DNA of 64,000 nucleotides from Mesorhizobium sp. 113-3-3 (GTDB lineage Bacteria; Pseudomonadota; Alphaproteobacteria; Rhizobiales; Rhizobiaceae), in contig NZ_AP023243.1 of NCBI RefSeq assembly GCF_016756495.1, positions 2,732,501-2,796,500 on the forward strand, read 5' to 3'. How positions within the stretch are numbered: position 1 is the first letter of the stretch; each line of letters begins with the position of its first letter. Of this stretch, positions 54,310 through 63,033 are shown piece after piece. The position numbers and the translations under genes are program-made. The notes beneath the pieces are model-generated. The model worked only from the letters and a program-made list of their open reading frames with translations, made no database searches and was not told the origin of the DNA.

Positions 54310-54404
54310 TCTGGTATTCCTCCCTGTTGTTGTTTGCCCGCGGCTTCCCTTGGGCGCTTTTTTGAGCGGCGGCGCCGTTTTGCCGGCGGGCCGTTCGAAA
54401 ATCC

Positions 54405-55565
54405 TCAGTCCCAGGCCACCGTCTCGGCAATTTTGATGCCGCGTTTGGCCAGTTCGTCGAAGAAGGGTTCGTCGGGCACGTCGAGCAGCGGGTTGAGCAG
54501 GCCGGCCTTGCTGATTTCGCGCCGCGCCAGCATCTGCGCCACGATGCTGGCGGGGTAGCCGACGCCGAGGCTCATGCCGAACAGGCCCGACGCCAGATCG
54601 CGCTCGATGACCAGATCGGATGTCACCGTCTTGGCGCGGCCGCCTTCGAGGCCGGAAAAGACGTTGCGCATCACGCACAGGTCCTTCTCGTGGGGGCCAT
54701 ATTGCAGTTGCGGGCCGAGCAGCCGGCCGAGGAATTCGCGCGGGCTGCTGGAGGTGCCGGGCACCTTGTCTTCCGACAGGAAGCCGAGCTCCTTCAGCGG
54801 TGCCCAGAAGGCCGACCATCCGGGCCAGCGCAGCGTGTAGCGGCCGGTGCGGCGCAGGCCTTTTGCCGCGGGAAGCATCTCGACATAGTGCAGCGCATCG
54901 CCATTGGGAAAGGCTTCCAGCCGGCCGAGGCCGGCGACCTCGATCTCGTGGATGAAGGGGCTGTCATGCTGGCGGGCGGCGGGGACTTCGACGCGCTTGC
55001 CGTCCTCGATCATCACGCTGTCGCGGTTCTGGCTGACCAGAACCATGTCGAAGTTCCAGCTCACCTTGTAGCAAAGCGGCTTGGCCATCGCCTTCGGCTC
55101 GGGGATGCCGCCGCAATAGGAATCGATCGCGGTGATGGCATCGAACTGCCTTGCGGCGCGGGCGTAGAGCACGAGGTCGATGCCGGGGTCGAGCCCGCAT
55201 TCGGTCATAACAGATACGCCCGCACGTTCGGCTTCCGGCGCCAGATCGGCGATGGCCTTGCCGTAATTGGTGGTGACCAGCGGCGTGCGGGTAGCGATGG
55301 CGGCCTGCACCGCCTCGCGCATCAGCGGCTGCGGCAGCAGATCGATGACGGCGTCGGCATCGGCCAGCACATCGGCGAGCGCCGGTCCGATCGCGCCCTT
55401 GGGCATGACGAAACGCACGCGGGAAAGGTCGGTCAGATCAGCAAGCCGGGCCGCGCCGTCCGGCGCGGTATCGACGCAGATCACCTCCTCGACACCGCTG
55501 GCGACGAGATCGGCGATGGCCGCCCGGCCTTGCAGGCCGAGGCCACCGAGAACAGCGATCCTCAT
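54405..55565 (-). CDS. Saccharopine dehydrogenase-like oxidoreductase
   Basis: 386 residues. 'MRIAVLGGLGLQGRAAIADLV' is the Rossmann nucleotide motif; 'TECGLDPGIDLVLYARAARQ', 'SYCGGIPEPKAMAKPLCYKVSWN' and 'LGVGYPASIVAQMLARREI' follow the saccharopine dehydrogenase catalytic domain. It probably splits or forms an imine-linked amino acid using NAD(P). It lies in an Lrp-controlled operon with an amino-acid importer, which favours a catabolic role. Confidence 0.9.
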   Translation of the reverse strand: MRIAVLGGLGLQGRAAIADLVASGVEEVICVDTAPDGAARLADLTDLSRVRFVMPKGAIGPALADVLADADAVIDLLPQPLMREAVQAAIATRTPLVTTNYGKAIADLAPEAERAGVSVMTECGLDPGIDLVLYARAARQFDAITAIDSYCGGIPEPKAMAKPLCYKVSWNFDMVLVSQNRDSVMIEDGKRVEVPAARQHDSPFIHEIEVAGLGRLEAFPNGDALHYVEMLPAAKGLRRTGRYTLRWPGWSAFWAPLKELGFLSEDKVPGTSSSPREFLGRLLGPQLQYGPHEKDLCVMRNVFSGLEGGRAKTVTSDLVIERDLASGLFGMSLGVGYPASIVAQMLARREISKAGLLNPLLDVPDEPFFDELAKRGIKIAETVAWD

Positions 55566-56062
55566 GCCGGCTCCTTGCGGTCGTCAGACCAGCAGCCCTC
55601 GGGAAGACTGACCCATTTGTTGCAGGATGCCATGACGACGAAGGTCTCGCTGCGCACGACTTCGCCCGGCTCGCCGGCGCCCGGGATCAGCTCGCTGGTG
55701 ACGCGGTAGAGATCGGCGACATCACCGGCCACCGTCACGTCGACGATGATGTCGAAGCGGCCGGTGACCACCGAGGCCGAGTTTACGAAGGGCAGTTCGG
55801 AAATGCGTTGCGCCAGTTCGCGGGCCCGGCCGCGTCCCTGGGCATTGATGCCGACAATGGCCGAGATCAGCTCGGGCCGCTCGGTCAGGTTCAGCAGCCC
55901 GACGATCTTGAGCAGATTGCGGTCGAGCAGGTTGCGCAGCCGCGAGCGCACCGTCGGCACCGAAATCGCCAAGATCTCGGCGAGGCGGTTGATGCCCGGC
56001 TGGGCGTCCTGCGACAGCTGTTTGACCAGCCGCCGATCGGTCAGATCGAGATGCTCCCGCAA
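55562..56062 (-). CDS. Lrp/AsnC-family transcriptional regulator
   Basis: 166 residues from TTG 56062 (no ATG or GTG fits in frame). 'LTDRRLVKQLSQDAQPGINRLAEILAISVPTVRSRLRNLLDRNLL' is the helix-turn-helix and 'SASVVTGRFDIIVDVTVAGDVADLYRVTSELI' the RAM ligand-binding domain. Its stop overlaps the next start by four bases. The AT-rich 56080-56150 upstream is the likely operon promoter. It probably senses the transported amino acid. Confidence 0.92.
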   Translation of the reverse strand: MREHLDLTDRRLVKQLSQDAQPGINRLAEILAISVPTVRSRLRNLLDRNLLKIVGLLNLTERPELISAIVGINAQGRGRARELAQRISELPFVNSASVVTGRFDIIVDVTVAGDVADLYRVTSELIPGAGEPGEVVRSETFVVMASCNKWVSLPEGCWSDDRKEPA

Positions 56063-56324
56063 AAGCCCTGTCTTTCATAAATGAGATAAATTGGCATTTT
56101 TTTCTTTCTTATGTGAAAAATACCTTATGGGCAATTTTTAATATCAGCAAGGCCTGTGTCGCCTCAGAGTCACGACCATCTCCTCATCCATGCGGGTAGG
56201 CGGGATAAAGCGCTTGGTGGTGGACGTATCGAAGCCCCCGCATGGATCGCCCTCGGGGCGCGGTGCAAGGGCTAGGAGGGCGTGGTCTTCCCGCTTTACT
56301 CTTGCATCTTCGAATTCAAGAGGG

Positions 56325-57218
56325 TCAGGCGAGCTCGGTGGGCTCTGGCGCGGCGCGCAGGCGGCCGATATCGCGCAGGGGCGGCGCACCGAACAGGCGG
56401 GCATATTCACGGCTGAACTGGGACGCGCTTTCATAGCCGACGGAAAAGGCGGCGCCGGCCGCATCGCCTGACGTGGCGAGCAGGCGCCGGCGCGCTTCAT
56501 TGAGGCGGATGCGCTTCTGGTACTGGATCGGCGTCATCGCCGTGACCGCCTTGAAGTGGCGGTGGAACACCGAGGCGCTCATGCCGGCTGTCCGGGCAAG
56601 ATCCTCGACGCGGAACGGCTCGGCATAGTGGTCGCGGATCCAGCCCAGTGCGCGGCGGATCTGCGACAGGCGGCTGTCGGCGCCGGCAATCTGGCGCAGC
56701 ATGGCGCCTTGCGGTCCCTGCAGCAGCCGAAACAGGATCTCGCGTTCGAGCAACGGCGCCAGCACAGGGATTTCGGCCGGATGATCGATGAGCTCGATCA
56801 TGCGCAGCCACGCATCGACCAGCGCCTCGTCGGCCTGGCTGACGGCAAAGCCATGACCGATTGGCGCTTCGGCAACGGGCGGCATGTCGAGCAGCAGCGA
56901 GGCGATGAGCGTGGTGTCAAGGGCCAGGCTGACCGAGAGGTAGGGACGCTGCGGGCTGGCCTGCAAAACCTTGCCGACGGCCGGCACCTCGACGGCGGCG
57001 ATAAAGTAGCGGCCGGCATCGTAATGCAGCAGCTGATCGCCGATCATGACGGATTTGGCGCCCTGCAGGACCAGGCAAAGCCTTGGGTCGTAGAGCCCCA
57101 GCAACGGCCCGGTCGTCGCCTCGCCTTTCATGATGGCGACGCGGGCAATGCCGGTTTCGGTCAGCCGGCCGCGCGCATGGCGCAGCACCAGCGCTTTGAG
57201 GTCGTCGAGCGATTTCAT
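56325..57218 (-). CDS. AraC-family transcriptional regulator with AraC_N domain
   Basis: 297 residues from the ATG at 57218 (GTG 57221 is one codon earlier). The N-terminal domain ('LCLVLQGAKSVMIGDQLLHYDAGRYFIAAVEVPAVG') is the AraC_N type found in regulators of reductase genes. The C-terminal double helix-turn-helix 'FRVEDLARTAGMSASVFHRHFKAVTAMTPIQYQKRIRLNEARRRL' is complete. It is divergent from the SDR gene, its probable target. Confidence 0.94.
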   Translation of the reverse strand: MKSLDDLKALVLRHARGRLTETGIARVAIMKGEATTGPLLGLYDPRLCLVLQGAKSVMIGDQLLHYDAGRYFIAAVEVPAVGKVLQASPQRPYLSVSLALDTTLIASLLLDMPPVAEAPIGHGFAVSQADEALVDAWLRMIELIDHPAEIPVLAPLLEREILFRLLQGPQGAMLRQIAGADSRLSQIRRALGWIRDHYAEPFRVEDLARTAGMSASVFHRHFKAVTAMTPIQYQKRIRLNEARRRLLATSGDAAGAAFSVGYESASQFSREYARLFGAPPLRDIGRLRAAPEPTELA

Positions 57219-57362
57219 CACAGTCTCTAGATCGCATCGGCACGGCCGGCAATCAAGCGTCCGGCAGGAATAGGCAAGAACTCACCAGTTTTCGGCACGC
57301 GGCGGCCAGCGGTCCGCCCCATCTCTGCCGCAGACCAACCACAGATCAAACTGGAGATGGAA

Positions 57363-58085
57363 ATGACCGACAAAACCGCATTGGTGACCGGCGCCAACAA
57401 GAGCATCGGCTACGAAACCGCACGCCGGCTGGGCGAAGCGGGCTACAGGATTTGGCTGGGCAGCCGCGACAGGGAACGCGGCGAAGCGGCGGCAGCCGAG
57501 CTCAGGCAGAAGGGCCATGACGTGCGCGTGCTGGAGATCGACGTCGCCAGCGACGCCAGCGTCGAGGCGGCCGCCACACGCGTTTTGCAGGAGGACGGAC
57601 GTCTCGATGTGCTGGTCAACAATGCCGGCGTCCTCGGCTCCATGCTCGCTCCCAGCGAAGAGCCCATAGCCATCATCAAGGATGTCTACGAGGTCAACGT
57701 GTTCGGCCCGATCCGCACCACCCAGGCCTTCCTGCCGCTGCTTAGGGCAGCTCCGCGCGCCAATGTGGTGATGGTTTCCAGCGGGCTGGGGTCACTGGGC
57801 AGATTGACCGATCCGGCCAGCGAATTCTATTCGATCAATATCCTTGGCTACAACAGCTCCAAGACGGCACTCAACGCCGCCACCGTTGCCTTCTCGAAGG
57901 AGCTTGCCGCGGCGGACATCAAGGTCAATGCGGCCGATCCCGGCTATACCGCGACGGACTTCAACGGACACAGTGGCTACCGCACAGTGGAGCAGGCGGC
58001 CGAGATCATTGTTCGCCTGGCGACCCTGGACGAGAACGGTCCGACCGGCGGCTATTTCTACGATGAAGGTCCGTTGCCCTGGTGA
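57363..58085 (+). CDS. Short-chain dehydrogenase/reductase (SDR)
   Basis: 240 residues from the ATG at 57363 with GGAGATGG upstream (57357 is an alternative). 'ALVTGANKSIGYETARRLGEAG' is the cofactor motif, 'DVLVNNAGVLGS' follows, and 'SINILGYNSSKTALNAAT' gives the catalytic Tyr-x-x-x-Lys as Y-N-S-S-K. A classical NADP(H) carbonyl reductase fold. The pairing with a divergent AraC_N regulator is common for aldehyde or quinone detoxification genes. Confidence 0.95.
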   Translation: MTDKTALVTGANKSIGYETARRLGEAGYRIWLGSRDRERGEAAAAELRQKGHDVRVLEIDVASDASVEAAATRVLQEDGRLDVLVNNAGVLGSMLAPSEEPIAIIKDVYEVNVFGPIRTTQAFLPLLRAAPRANVVMVSSGLGSLGRLTDPASEFYSINILGYNSSKTALNAATVAFSKELAAADIKVNAADPGYTATDFNGHSGYRTVEQAAEIIVRLATLDENGPTGGYFYDEGPLPW

Positions 58086-58109
58086 GACCCGCCAGCGACC
58101 CGTTTCGGC

Positions 58110-58985
58110 TCAACCCAGCGCCGCGGCCAGCAATTTCGCCTGCGGCGTCAGTTCTTCGAAGCTGCGGGCGCAGAGGTTGAGCTGGCGGGTCGCCCAGTCG
58201 TCGCGGAGCCGCAGGCTGCGTAGCGTGCGGGCGGAGCGGCGCGCCGCACTTTCCGGCACGATGGCGATGCCGGCGCCCTGCGCGACCAGCCGGCAGACAT
58301 TGTCGAGGCCGGGCACGCGGATGCGGATGTGCAGATGGCCGCCGAGGCGGGCGGCCTGGCGGGTGATGTGCTCCTGCAGGGGATGACCGAGGCTCAGCCC
58401 AACAAAGGACTCGCTCAAGATGTCGGCGAGGTTGACGGCATGCAGGTCGGCGAGGCCGGGCCAGTCGCGGGCGGCGATCACCACCAGCCGGTCGATAAAG
58501 AACGGCTTCTGTTCGAGATGCGACAGGCCGGCCCAGGTCGCGGCGATGCCGAGATCGGCGGCACCGCTGGCCACCGCCTCGGCGATCTCGTGGCTGGGGC
58601 GCTCGTCCAGATCGATGTCGATGCCGGGATGCGCCACCAGGAAGGCCGGCAGGGCGTTGCGCAAAAGCTCGGCCGTGGCGGCGGTGTTGGCCATCAGCCG
58701 CACGCGGGCGCGCAGGCCGCCGGCATAGGCGCCGAGGTCGCCGGCCATCGCCTCGATCTGGTTCTGCACGGCGCGCGCATGGTGCAGCAGCGCCTGGCCG
58801 GCGGCCGTCGGTACCACGCCACGGCGGCGGCGCTCAAGAAGCGGCGCCCCGAGCCGCTCCTCCATGCCCTTGATGCGGGCGCTCGCCGAGGCCAGCGCCA
58901 GCCCGGCAAGCTCGGCGCCATGGGTGATGCTGCCGCGCTCGGCGACCAGCAGGAACAGTCGGAGATCGGTGAGATCGAAGCGCAT
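58110..58985 (-). CDS. LysR-family transcriptional regulator
   Basis: 291 residues from the ATG at 58985 with AGGGAA upstream. 'LTDLRLFLLVAERGSITHGAELAGLALASASARIKGMEERLGAPLLERRRRGVVPTAAGQALLHHA' is the winged helix; the effector domain follows. It is divergent from a small secreted protein gene and a TauE/SafE permease, which it probably controls. LysR-TauE pairs often govern export of sulfite or organic anions. Confidence 0.93.
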   Translation of the reverse strand: MRFDLTDLRLFLLVAERGSITHGAELAGLALASASARIKGMEERLGAPLLERRRRGVVPTAAGQALLHHARAVQNQIEAMAGDLGAYAGGLRARVRLMANTAATAELLRNALPAFLVAHPGIDIDLDERPSHEIAEAVASGAADLGIAATWAGLSHLEQKPFFIDRLVVIAARDWPGLADLHAVNLADILSESFVGLSLGHPLQEHITRQAARLGGHLHIRIRVPGLDNVCRLVAQGAGIAIVPESAARRSARTLRSLRLRDDWATRQLNLCARSFEELTPQAKLLAAALG

Positions 58986-59133
58986 TTTTTGTTCCCTGCA
59001 AAACAGTCCGGCAGTTCGGAAAGCCAAGCTGACTTCTGCGACCAGCCTTCGTCTTGGCCGAAGGCTGGCAGCGCAATTTCCACATTGTGCGCGGGCCGCA
59101 TCTCCGTCAAATCTTTTGCGATGGAGATTTGCG

Positions 59134-59337
59134 ATGAGCGAAAAAGCACCAGGCCGGCTCGGCATCCTTGAAAGCGCGGCGATCGTGCTGGCCGTCGCCG
59201 TGGCCACGCTTGCCATGGCGCAGGCGCAGCCCGGGTTGCGGGGATGTTCGACAAGGGCGCCTTCAATCAGTTCCGATGCCGCGCCGGCAAAACCCGGCCC
59301 GGACGCCGACGCGACCGACATGCTGCTGCATGATTGA
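59134..59337 (+). CDS. Small hypothetical protein with N-terminal hydrophobic segment
   Basis: 67 residues from the ATG at 59134 with GGAG upstream. A hydrophobic stretch ('LGILESAAIVLAVAVATLAMAQA') may be a signal peptide or membrane anchor, followed by a Pro/Ala/Asp-rich tail with one Cys. The next gene, a permease, starts 21 bases after the stop, suggesting cotranscription. The family is not recognised. Confidence 0.5.
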   Translation: MSEKAPGRLGILESAAIVLAVAVATLAMAQAQPGLRGCSTRAPSISSDAAPAKPGPDADATDMLLHD

Positions 59338-59358
59338 TCGCGTGGTGAAGGTCACGTC

Positions 59359-60108
59359 ATGCTAAGTGCCGGCGTCATCGCCTGGATCGGCGCCGTCTTC
59401 CTCGCCGCCGGCTTCGTCAAGGGCGTCGTCGGCATGGGGCTGCCGACCGTGGCGATGGGATTGCTGGCGGTGACGATGCCGCCGGCCGAGGCCGCCGCCT
59501 TGCTGCTGATCCCGTCGCTGGTCACCAATCTCTGGCAGTTGTTCACCGGCCCCGCCTTCGGCGGCCTGTGCAGGCGGCTGTGGACGATGATGGCGGGCAT
59601 CATGCTGGGTACCGTCGCCGGAGCAGGGGTGCTCACCGGAGCGCATGCGGGCGCGGCCTCGGCGGGGCTCTGCGCGGCGCTGGTGCTTTACGCCATTCTC
59701 GGTCTGTTCAAGCTTGGCTTCACCACGCCGGCGCGCCACGAGGCCCTGGTGTCACCGCTGGTCGGCGTGGCGACCGGGCTGGTCACCGGCGCTACCGGCG
59801 TCTTCGTCATCCCGGCGGTGCCCTATCTGCAATCGCTGCGGCTGGAGAGGGAAGACCTCATCCAGGCGCTCGGCCTGTCCTTCACCGTCTCGACGGCGGC
59901 GCTTGCCATCGGCCTGTTCAGGACAGGCGCGCTGGCATCGCCGACGGCGCAACTGACAGGCTCGATCCTGGCGCTGCTGCCGGCGCTGGCCGGCATGTTC
60001 ATCGGCCAGGCGCTGCGCCAGACGATGAGCGTCGAGACGTTTCGCAGAGTGTTCTTCGTGGGGTTGCTGGCGCTGGGGGCGTATCTGGCGCTGGAGGGGC
60101 TGTGGTAG
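59359..60108 (+). CDS. TauE/SafE (TSUP) family permease
   Basis: 249 residues, with seven or eight helices. 'AAGFVKGVVGMGLPTVAMGLLAVTMPPAEAAALLLIPSLVTNLWQLF' is the first TSUP half and 'VGVATGLVTGATGVFVIPAVPYLQSL' the second. Members export sulfite, sulfoacetate or other organosulfur compounds. It is encoded divergently from a LysR regulator. It ends eight bases before the convergent acetyltransferase gene. Confidence 0.9.
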   Translation: MLSAGVIAWIGAVFLAAGFVKGVVGMGLPTVAMGLLAVTMPPAEAAALLLIPSLVTNLWQLFTGPAFGGLCRRLWTMMAGIMLGTVAGAGVLTGAHAGAASAGLCAALVLYAILGLFKLGFTTPARHEALVSPLVGVATGLVTGATGVFVIPAVPYLQSLRLEREDLIQALGLSFTVSTAALAIGLFRTGALASPTAQLTGSILALLPALAGMFIGQALRQTMSVETFRRVFFVGLLALGAYLALEGLW

Positions 60109-60115
60109 GTTGCCC

Positions 60116-60673
60116 TCACTCGGCAATCGACCTGATAACCCGCGCCGGGTTGCCGCCGACAAGCGTGTTCGCGGGAACATCCTTCGTGACCACCGAGCCC
60201 GCCGCGACGACAGCGTTTTCGCCGACGGTGACGCCGCCGATGACCGTCGCGCCGGCGGCGATCCAGACGTTGCGTTCGATGACGATCGGCTTCGCGGTGG
60301 TGAAGGCGCGCCGCCGCGATGGTTCGAGCGGATGGCCCGATGTGATGAGGCTGACATTCGGCCCGATCAGCACGTCGTCGGCAATGTCGAGCCCGCCAAG
60401 ATCATAAAAGGTGCAGTTCTGATTGATGAAGACATTGCGGCCGACGCGGGTGTCGGCCCCACCGGTTGCGTAGAAGGGCGGGATCAGCAGGAAACTGTCA
60501 TCGACCTTTTTGCCGATGAGTTCGCTGAACAAGACGCGGACCTCGTCCGCGTCGTTGAACGTCAGACGGTTGAGACGGGCGGTGATCGCCATCGCCCGTT
60601 TGACGTCCGCCAGCATGGCTGCCGATTGCGGCGTTCTCCCGGGGATTGTCCGGGTGCGATCCTCATGCGCCAT
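60116..60673 (-). CDS. Hexapeptide-repeat sugar O-acetyltransferase (Maa/NodL-like)
   Basis: 185 residues from the ATG at 60673 with GGAG upstream. The N-terminal Maa domain ('AMAITARLNRLTFNDADEVRVLFSELIG') precedes left-handed beta-helix repeats ('VGRNVFINQNCTFYDLGGLDIADDVLIGPNVSLITSGHP', with the catalytic His in SGHP) and 'GGVTVGENAVVAAGSVVTKDVPANTLVGGNPARVI'. It transfers acetyl from acetyl-CoA to a sugar hydroxyl. The frame continues upstream into the remnant of a toxin gene. Confidence 0.93.
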   Translation of the reverse strand: MAHEDRTRTIPGRTPQSAAMLADVKRAMAITARLNRLTFNDADEVRVLFSELIGKKVDDSFLLIPPFYATGGADTRVGRNVFINQNCTFYDLGGLDIADDVLIGPNVSLITSGHPLEPSRRRAFTTAKPIVIERNVWIAAGATVIGGVTVGENAVVAAGSVVTKDVPANTLVGGNPARVIRSIAE

Positions 60674-60769
60674 TCGTTGCTTTCTCCAGGGCACGGTCGA
60701 CCGAATGGCGAGGGCGATACGGTTATGCTGTTTACCGATCGGCACTTCTTGCCACGTGATGGAGCTCAC
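60674..60769 (-). pseudogene. 5' stub of a GNAT toxin (TacT-like) paired with the DUF1778 antitoxin
   Basis: A GTG at 60769 overlaps the antitoxin stop by four bases (GTGA), the usual toxin-antitoxin junction. The first codons read 'SSITWQEVPIGKQHNR', which resembles the N-terminus of DUF1778-partnered GNAT toxins (W-x-E-x-P-I-x-K-x-H-D-R). The following F-D-C-G and all acetyl-CoA motifs are absent; after 15 or so residues similarity stops and the frame runs into the unrelated acetyltransferase. It is read as a deletion remnant; the length of the true homology is uncertain. Confidence 0.6.
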
Positions 60770-61041
60770 GAGTGGGTCTGGCCGGCCTTGGCGGCGCGGA
60801 TAAGACGGCTGGTCGGGGAGGGCGGGTTTTCAAGTAGGTCGAGGATGCGCAGGCTGTCCCGTTCCGACAGCGCAAGATGCTCGGCGCGCTCGATCGTGGC
60901 CTGGGCGTCACGCAATGCGGAGCGCGCAATGAACTCGGTCAGGCCGACATTCGACAAAGACGCCGCACGTGCGATTACGGCTTTCGCTTCGGGCGGAATC
61001 CGGAAATCGATTCGACCGTTGTCGCTGGCGTTGCGGGGCAT
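60766..61041 (-). CDS. DUF1778 (TacA-like) antitoxin, apparently orphaned
   Basis: 91 residues from the ATG at 61041 with AAAGGAG upstream. 'RIDFRIPPEAKAVIARAASLSNVGLTEFIARSALRDAQATIE' is the ribbon-helix-helix DUF1778 domain and 'LSERDSLRILDLLENPPSPTSRLIRAA' the toxin-neutralising tail. The partner toxin is reduced to a stub, so only antitoxin and autorepression may remain. A perfect 19-bp palindrome lies 28 bases upstream. Confidence 0.9.
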   Translation of the reverse strand: MPRNASDNGRIDFRIPPEAKAVIARAASLSNVGLTEFIARSALRDAQATIERAEHLALSERDSLRILDLLENPPSPTSRLIRAAKAGQTHS

Positions 61042-61069
61042 AGGTATCTCCTTTGCCCCCAATTATTCA

Positions 61070-61088
61070 GTACGGATTGAATCCGTAC
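61070..61088. promoter_or_regulatory. Perfect palindromic operator of the DUF1778 antitoxin
   Basis: GTACGGATT-G-AATCCGTAC is a perfect 9+1+9 palindrome. On the minus strand it lies between a -35-like TTGTAC and a -10-like AATAAT with 17-bp spacing, so bound antitoxin would block transcription. The operator has not decayed although the toxin gene is broken. Confidence 0.75.
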
Positions 61089-61147
61089 AACATGAATCCC
61101 GTCGTATGGACCTTATGGACATATGACGAGCGCTCCGGGTCAATCTA

Positions 61148-61597
61148 TTACCGGACCACCAGCACCGGGATCGCGGTGTAGGACAGCACTTCCGCCGTCT
61201 GGCTGCCGAGAAGCAGCTTGCCCAGTCCGCGGCGGCCATGCGAGGCCATCACGATCAGGTCGCAGCCTTGCGCCTGCGACAGTTCCAGGATCGCTTCGGC
61301 GGGCCGTTTGTCCTCGACATGGACAAGCTTGGCGGAGACGCCGGCCGCGTCGGCCGAGGCCTTGCATTTGGCCAGAACCTCCTTGCCATATTTGCGCGAC
61401 TCCTCCTGGTAGACGGCCAGTTCGTCGCCCGCCGCATAGCCGGCCATGGCGCCGCCCCAGGCGAAGATCGGGTACGGTTCCGAGACGGTTACGAAGGTGA
61501 CGGCGGCGCCGATGCCCTTTGCCAATGTGAGGCCATGGGCAACGCCCTTGTCGGCCAGTTCCGATCCGTCGGTGGCGATGAGCAGATGTTTGTACAT
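61148..61597 (-). CDS. Universal stress protein (UspA family)
   Basis: 149 residues from the ATG at 61597. 'MYKHLLIATDGSELADKGVAHGLTLAKGIGAAVTFVTV' opens the fold, and 'GCDLIVMASHGRRGLGKLLLGSQTAEVLSYTAIPVLVVR' closes it with the ATP-binding loop (H-G-x9-G-S); the first Gly of the G-x2-G-x9-G motif is Ala here. It is a cytosolic stress-resistance protein and probably binds ATP. Confidence 0.94.
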   Translation of the reverse strand: MYKHLLIATDGSELADKGVAHGLTLAKGIGAAVTFVTVSEPYPIFAWGGAMAGYAAGDELAVYQEESRKYGKEVLAKCKASADAAGVSAKLVHVEDKRPAEAILELSQAQGCDLIVMASHGRRGLGKLLLGSQTAEVLSYTAIPVLVVR

Positions 61598-61944
61598 GAT
61601 GATCTGACCTGTTGTGCAAGGGCTGGCGCCCTTGGAGTGGCGGGAGCGTTGGAAGCTTACTTTCATATAGTTGCGCCGCCGGCCTGCTCACAGGGCCAGC
61701 GTCATGTGGATCAGGGCCAGGCGAGGGGCACGCCGCGGCGATCTGCCGGTATCCCTCTCGGCCTCGGCTCGGTTGCGCCGCAACCGAGGTGATTGCGACG
61801 AAGGGCGGACGCCGAAGACCACGCGCGGGAAGGTCGATCTTGGTGGCTCCCTTACGGATTCGTATATCCGCGGCGAGGTGGCGGTAAGTTCCGACATCCA
61901 ACATTGAGATCATCAGTCGCCTTGACTGACACGTCCGAAGAAGA
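61598..61944. other. Intergenic region between divergent Usp and VirK/YbjX genes
   Basis: About 350 bases without a credible gene. A compact perfect stem, CTCGGTTGC-gcc-GCAACCGAG (61768-61788), is the only clear structure. The AT-richer 61850-61940 may hold the promoter of the VirK/YbjX-like gene. No T run follows the stem, so it is not a typical terminator. Confidence 0.4.
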
Positions 61945-62898
61945 ATGCAGCAAATGACGATTGCCATGGGCGCGCCGCGGCCATCCCGGCCAAGAGGCCC
62001 AATAAACCGGTCGCCCTCCGAGTTTCGGCGCAAGCTGAACAAATGGGTGCATGAAAGCAAATGGGCGGCGCTTCGGTGGATGTTCCGGCGCGATATTGCT
62101 GCCATCCGGTCGACCCTCGGTGTTGAGCCGTTCACGGCAATCCTTGCTCAATATCCCGACATTGCGCTGAAGCCGGTTCGGCCGTATCTCGTGGCCAATC
62201 TGATGCGTATCCATCGTTCCGCCGCCGTCGTTGGTCACTACACCGCGGCGGCGCGTCTTTTGACCGATGCCGCCCTGGTTGAAAGTCACACGCGCGGTCG
62301 TCGTCTCCTGGCAATGTCGACCGTTGCTGGTGACGTCACGGTGGAACTGACGGGCCAGGCAGGCTTGTACCGGGAGGGGGAATGGCGCCTTCTCCTGCGC
62401 CTGGAAGGACGTCCCGTCATCGAAATGGCGCTCGCGATCGTGGATCGGTCGCTTCTGCAACTCGGTGGCGCCGGCAAGGTTCTCTATATTGGCGCTCTGA
62501 AGTCGATGTCGACCGGTGTGCAAGGTCTCGAGGATTCCCGGATACTGACCAAAGCCATGGAAGGCTTGCGACCGAAAACGCTGCTGCTCCTGGTGGCCCA
62601 GACGCTGGCATCCTCACTCAAACTCCGTGGCCTTGTCGCGGCATCAAACGCAGGCCACGTCTTTTCGAGGGACTATGCCCTGCGCCGCCGCATCACCGCG
62701 GACTATGACGGCTTCTGGGCGGAGTCCGGGGGGAGGCTCATACGTCGCACGATGTATGCCTTGCCCCTGGTGAAGGCTCAGCGGGATCCAGCCGACTACA
62801 AGCCGAACAAACGGGCGCAAATACGCAGGCGTCAGCGCCGCGAGGTCGAAATCGCGGACTATGTCAACGAATCCGTCAGGCAGTTGCTGCGGAGCTGA
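61945..62898 (+). CDS. VirK/YbjX (DUF535) family protein
   Basis: 317 residues from the ATG at 61945 (ATGs at 61954 and 61963 are alternatives). 'MRIHRSAAVVGHYTAAARLL' and 'ALAIVDRSLLQLGGAGKVLYIGALKS', with 'LRPKTLLLLVAQTLASSLKLRGLVAASNAGHVF', follow the DUF535 pattern, and 'DYDGFWAESGG' lies near the end. Related proteins affect virulence or antimicrobial-peptide resistance in enterobacteria; the biochemical role is unknown. The very basic C-terminus (KRAQIRRRQRREVE) is notable. Confidence 0.85.
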   Translation: MQQMTIAMGAPRPSRPRGPINRSPSEFRRKLNKWVHESKWAALRWMFRRDIAAIRSTLGVEPFTAILAQYPDIALKPVRPYLVANLMRIHRSAAVVGHYTAAARLLTDAALVESHTRGRRLLAMSTVAGDVTVELTGQAGLYREGEWRLLLRLEGRPVIEMALAIVDRSLLQLGGAGKVLYIGALKSMSTGVQGLEDSRILTKAMEGLRPKTLLLLVAQTLASSLKLRGLVAASNAGHVFSRDYALRRRITADYDGFWAESGGRLIRRTMYALPLVKAQRDPADYKPNKRAQIRRRQRREVEIADYVNESVRQLLRS

Positions 62899-63033
62899 AG
62901 GCCTTGCCGGGCCTGCTTCCTGTGCTTCCCGCCGATCACCATGCCGGGTGGTGTGCCGCGATGGTCACCGGGTCTTTCGCTCCCTTGCGCCGACCGCTAC
63001 AGCTTGGCCTGACACCAACGAAAGGCCGAGCGT

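Noticed and set aside
56144..56500. Minus-strand frame between the Lrp and AraC genes
   Set aside because: Part of it overlaps the AraC coding region in another frame; the remainder shows no domain, start site or ribosome-binding site. I cannot exclude a small decayed gene in 56150-56320.
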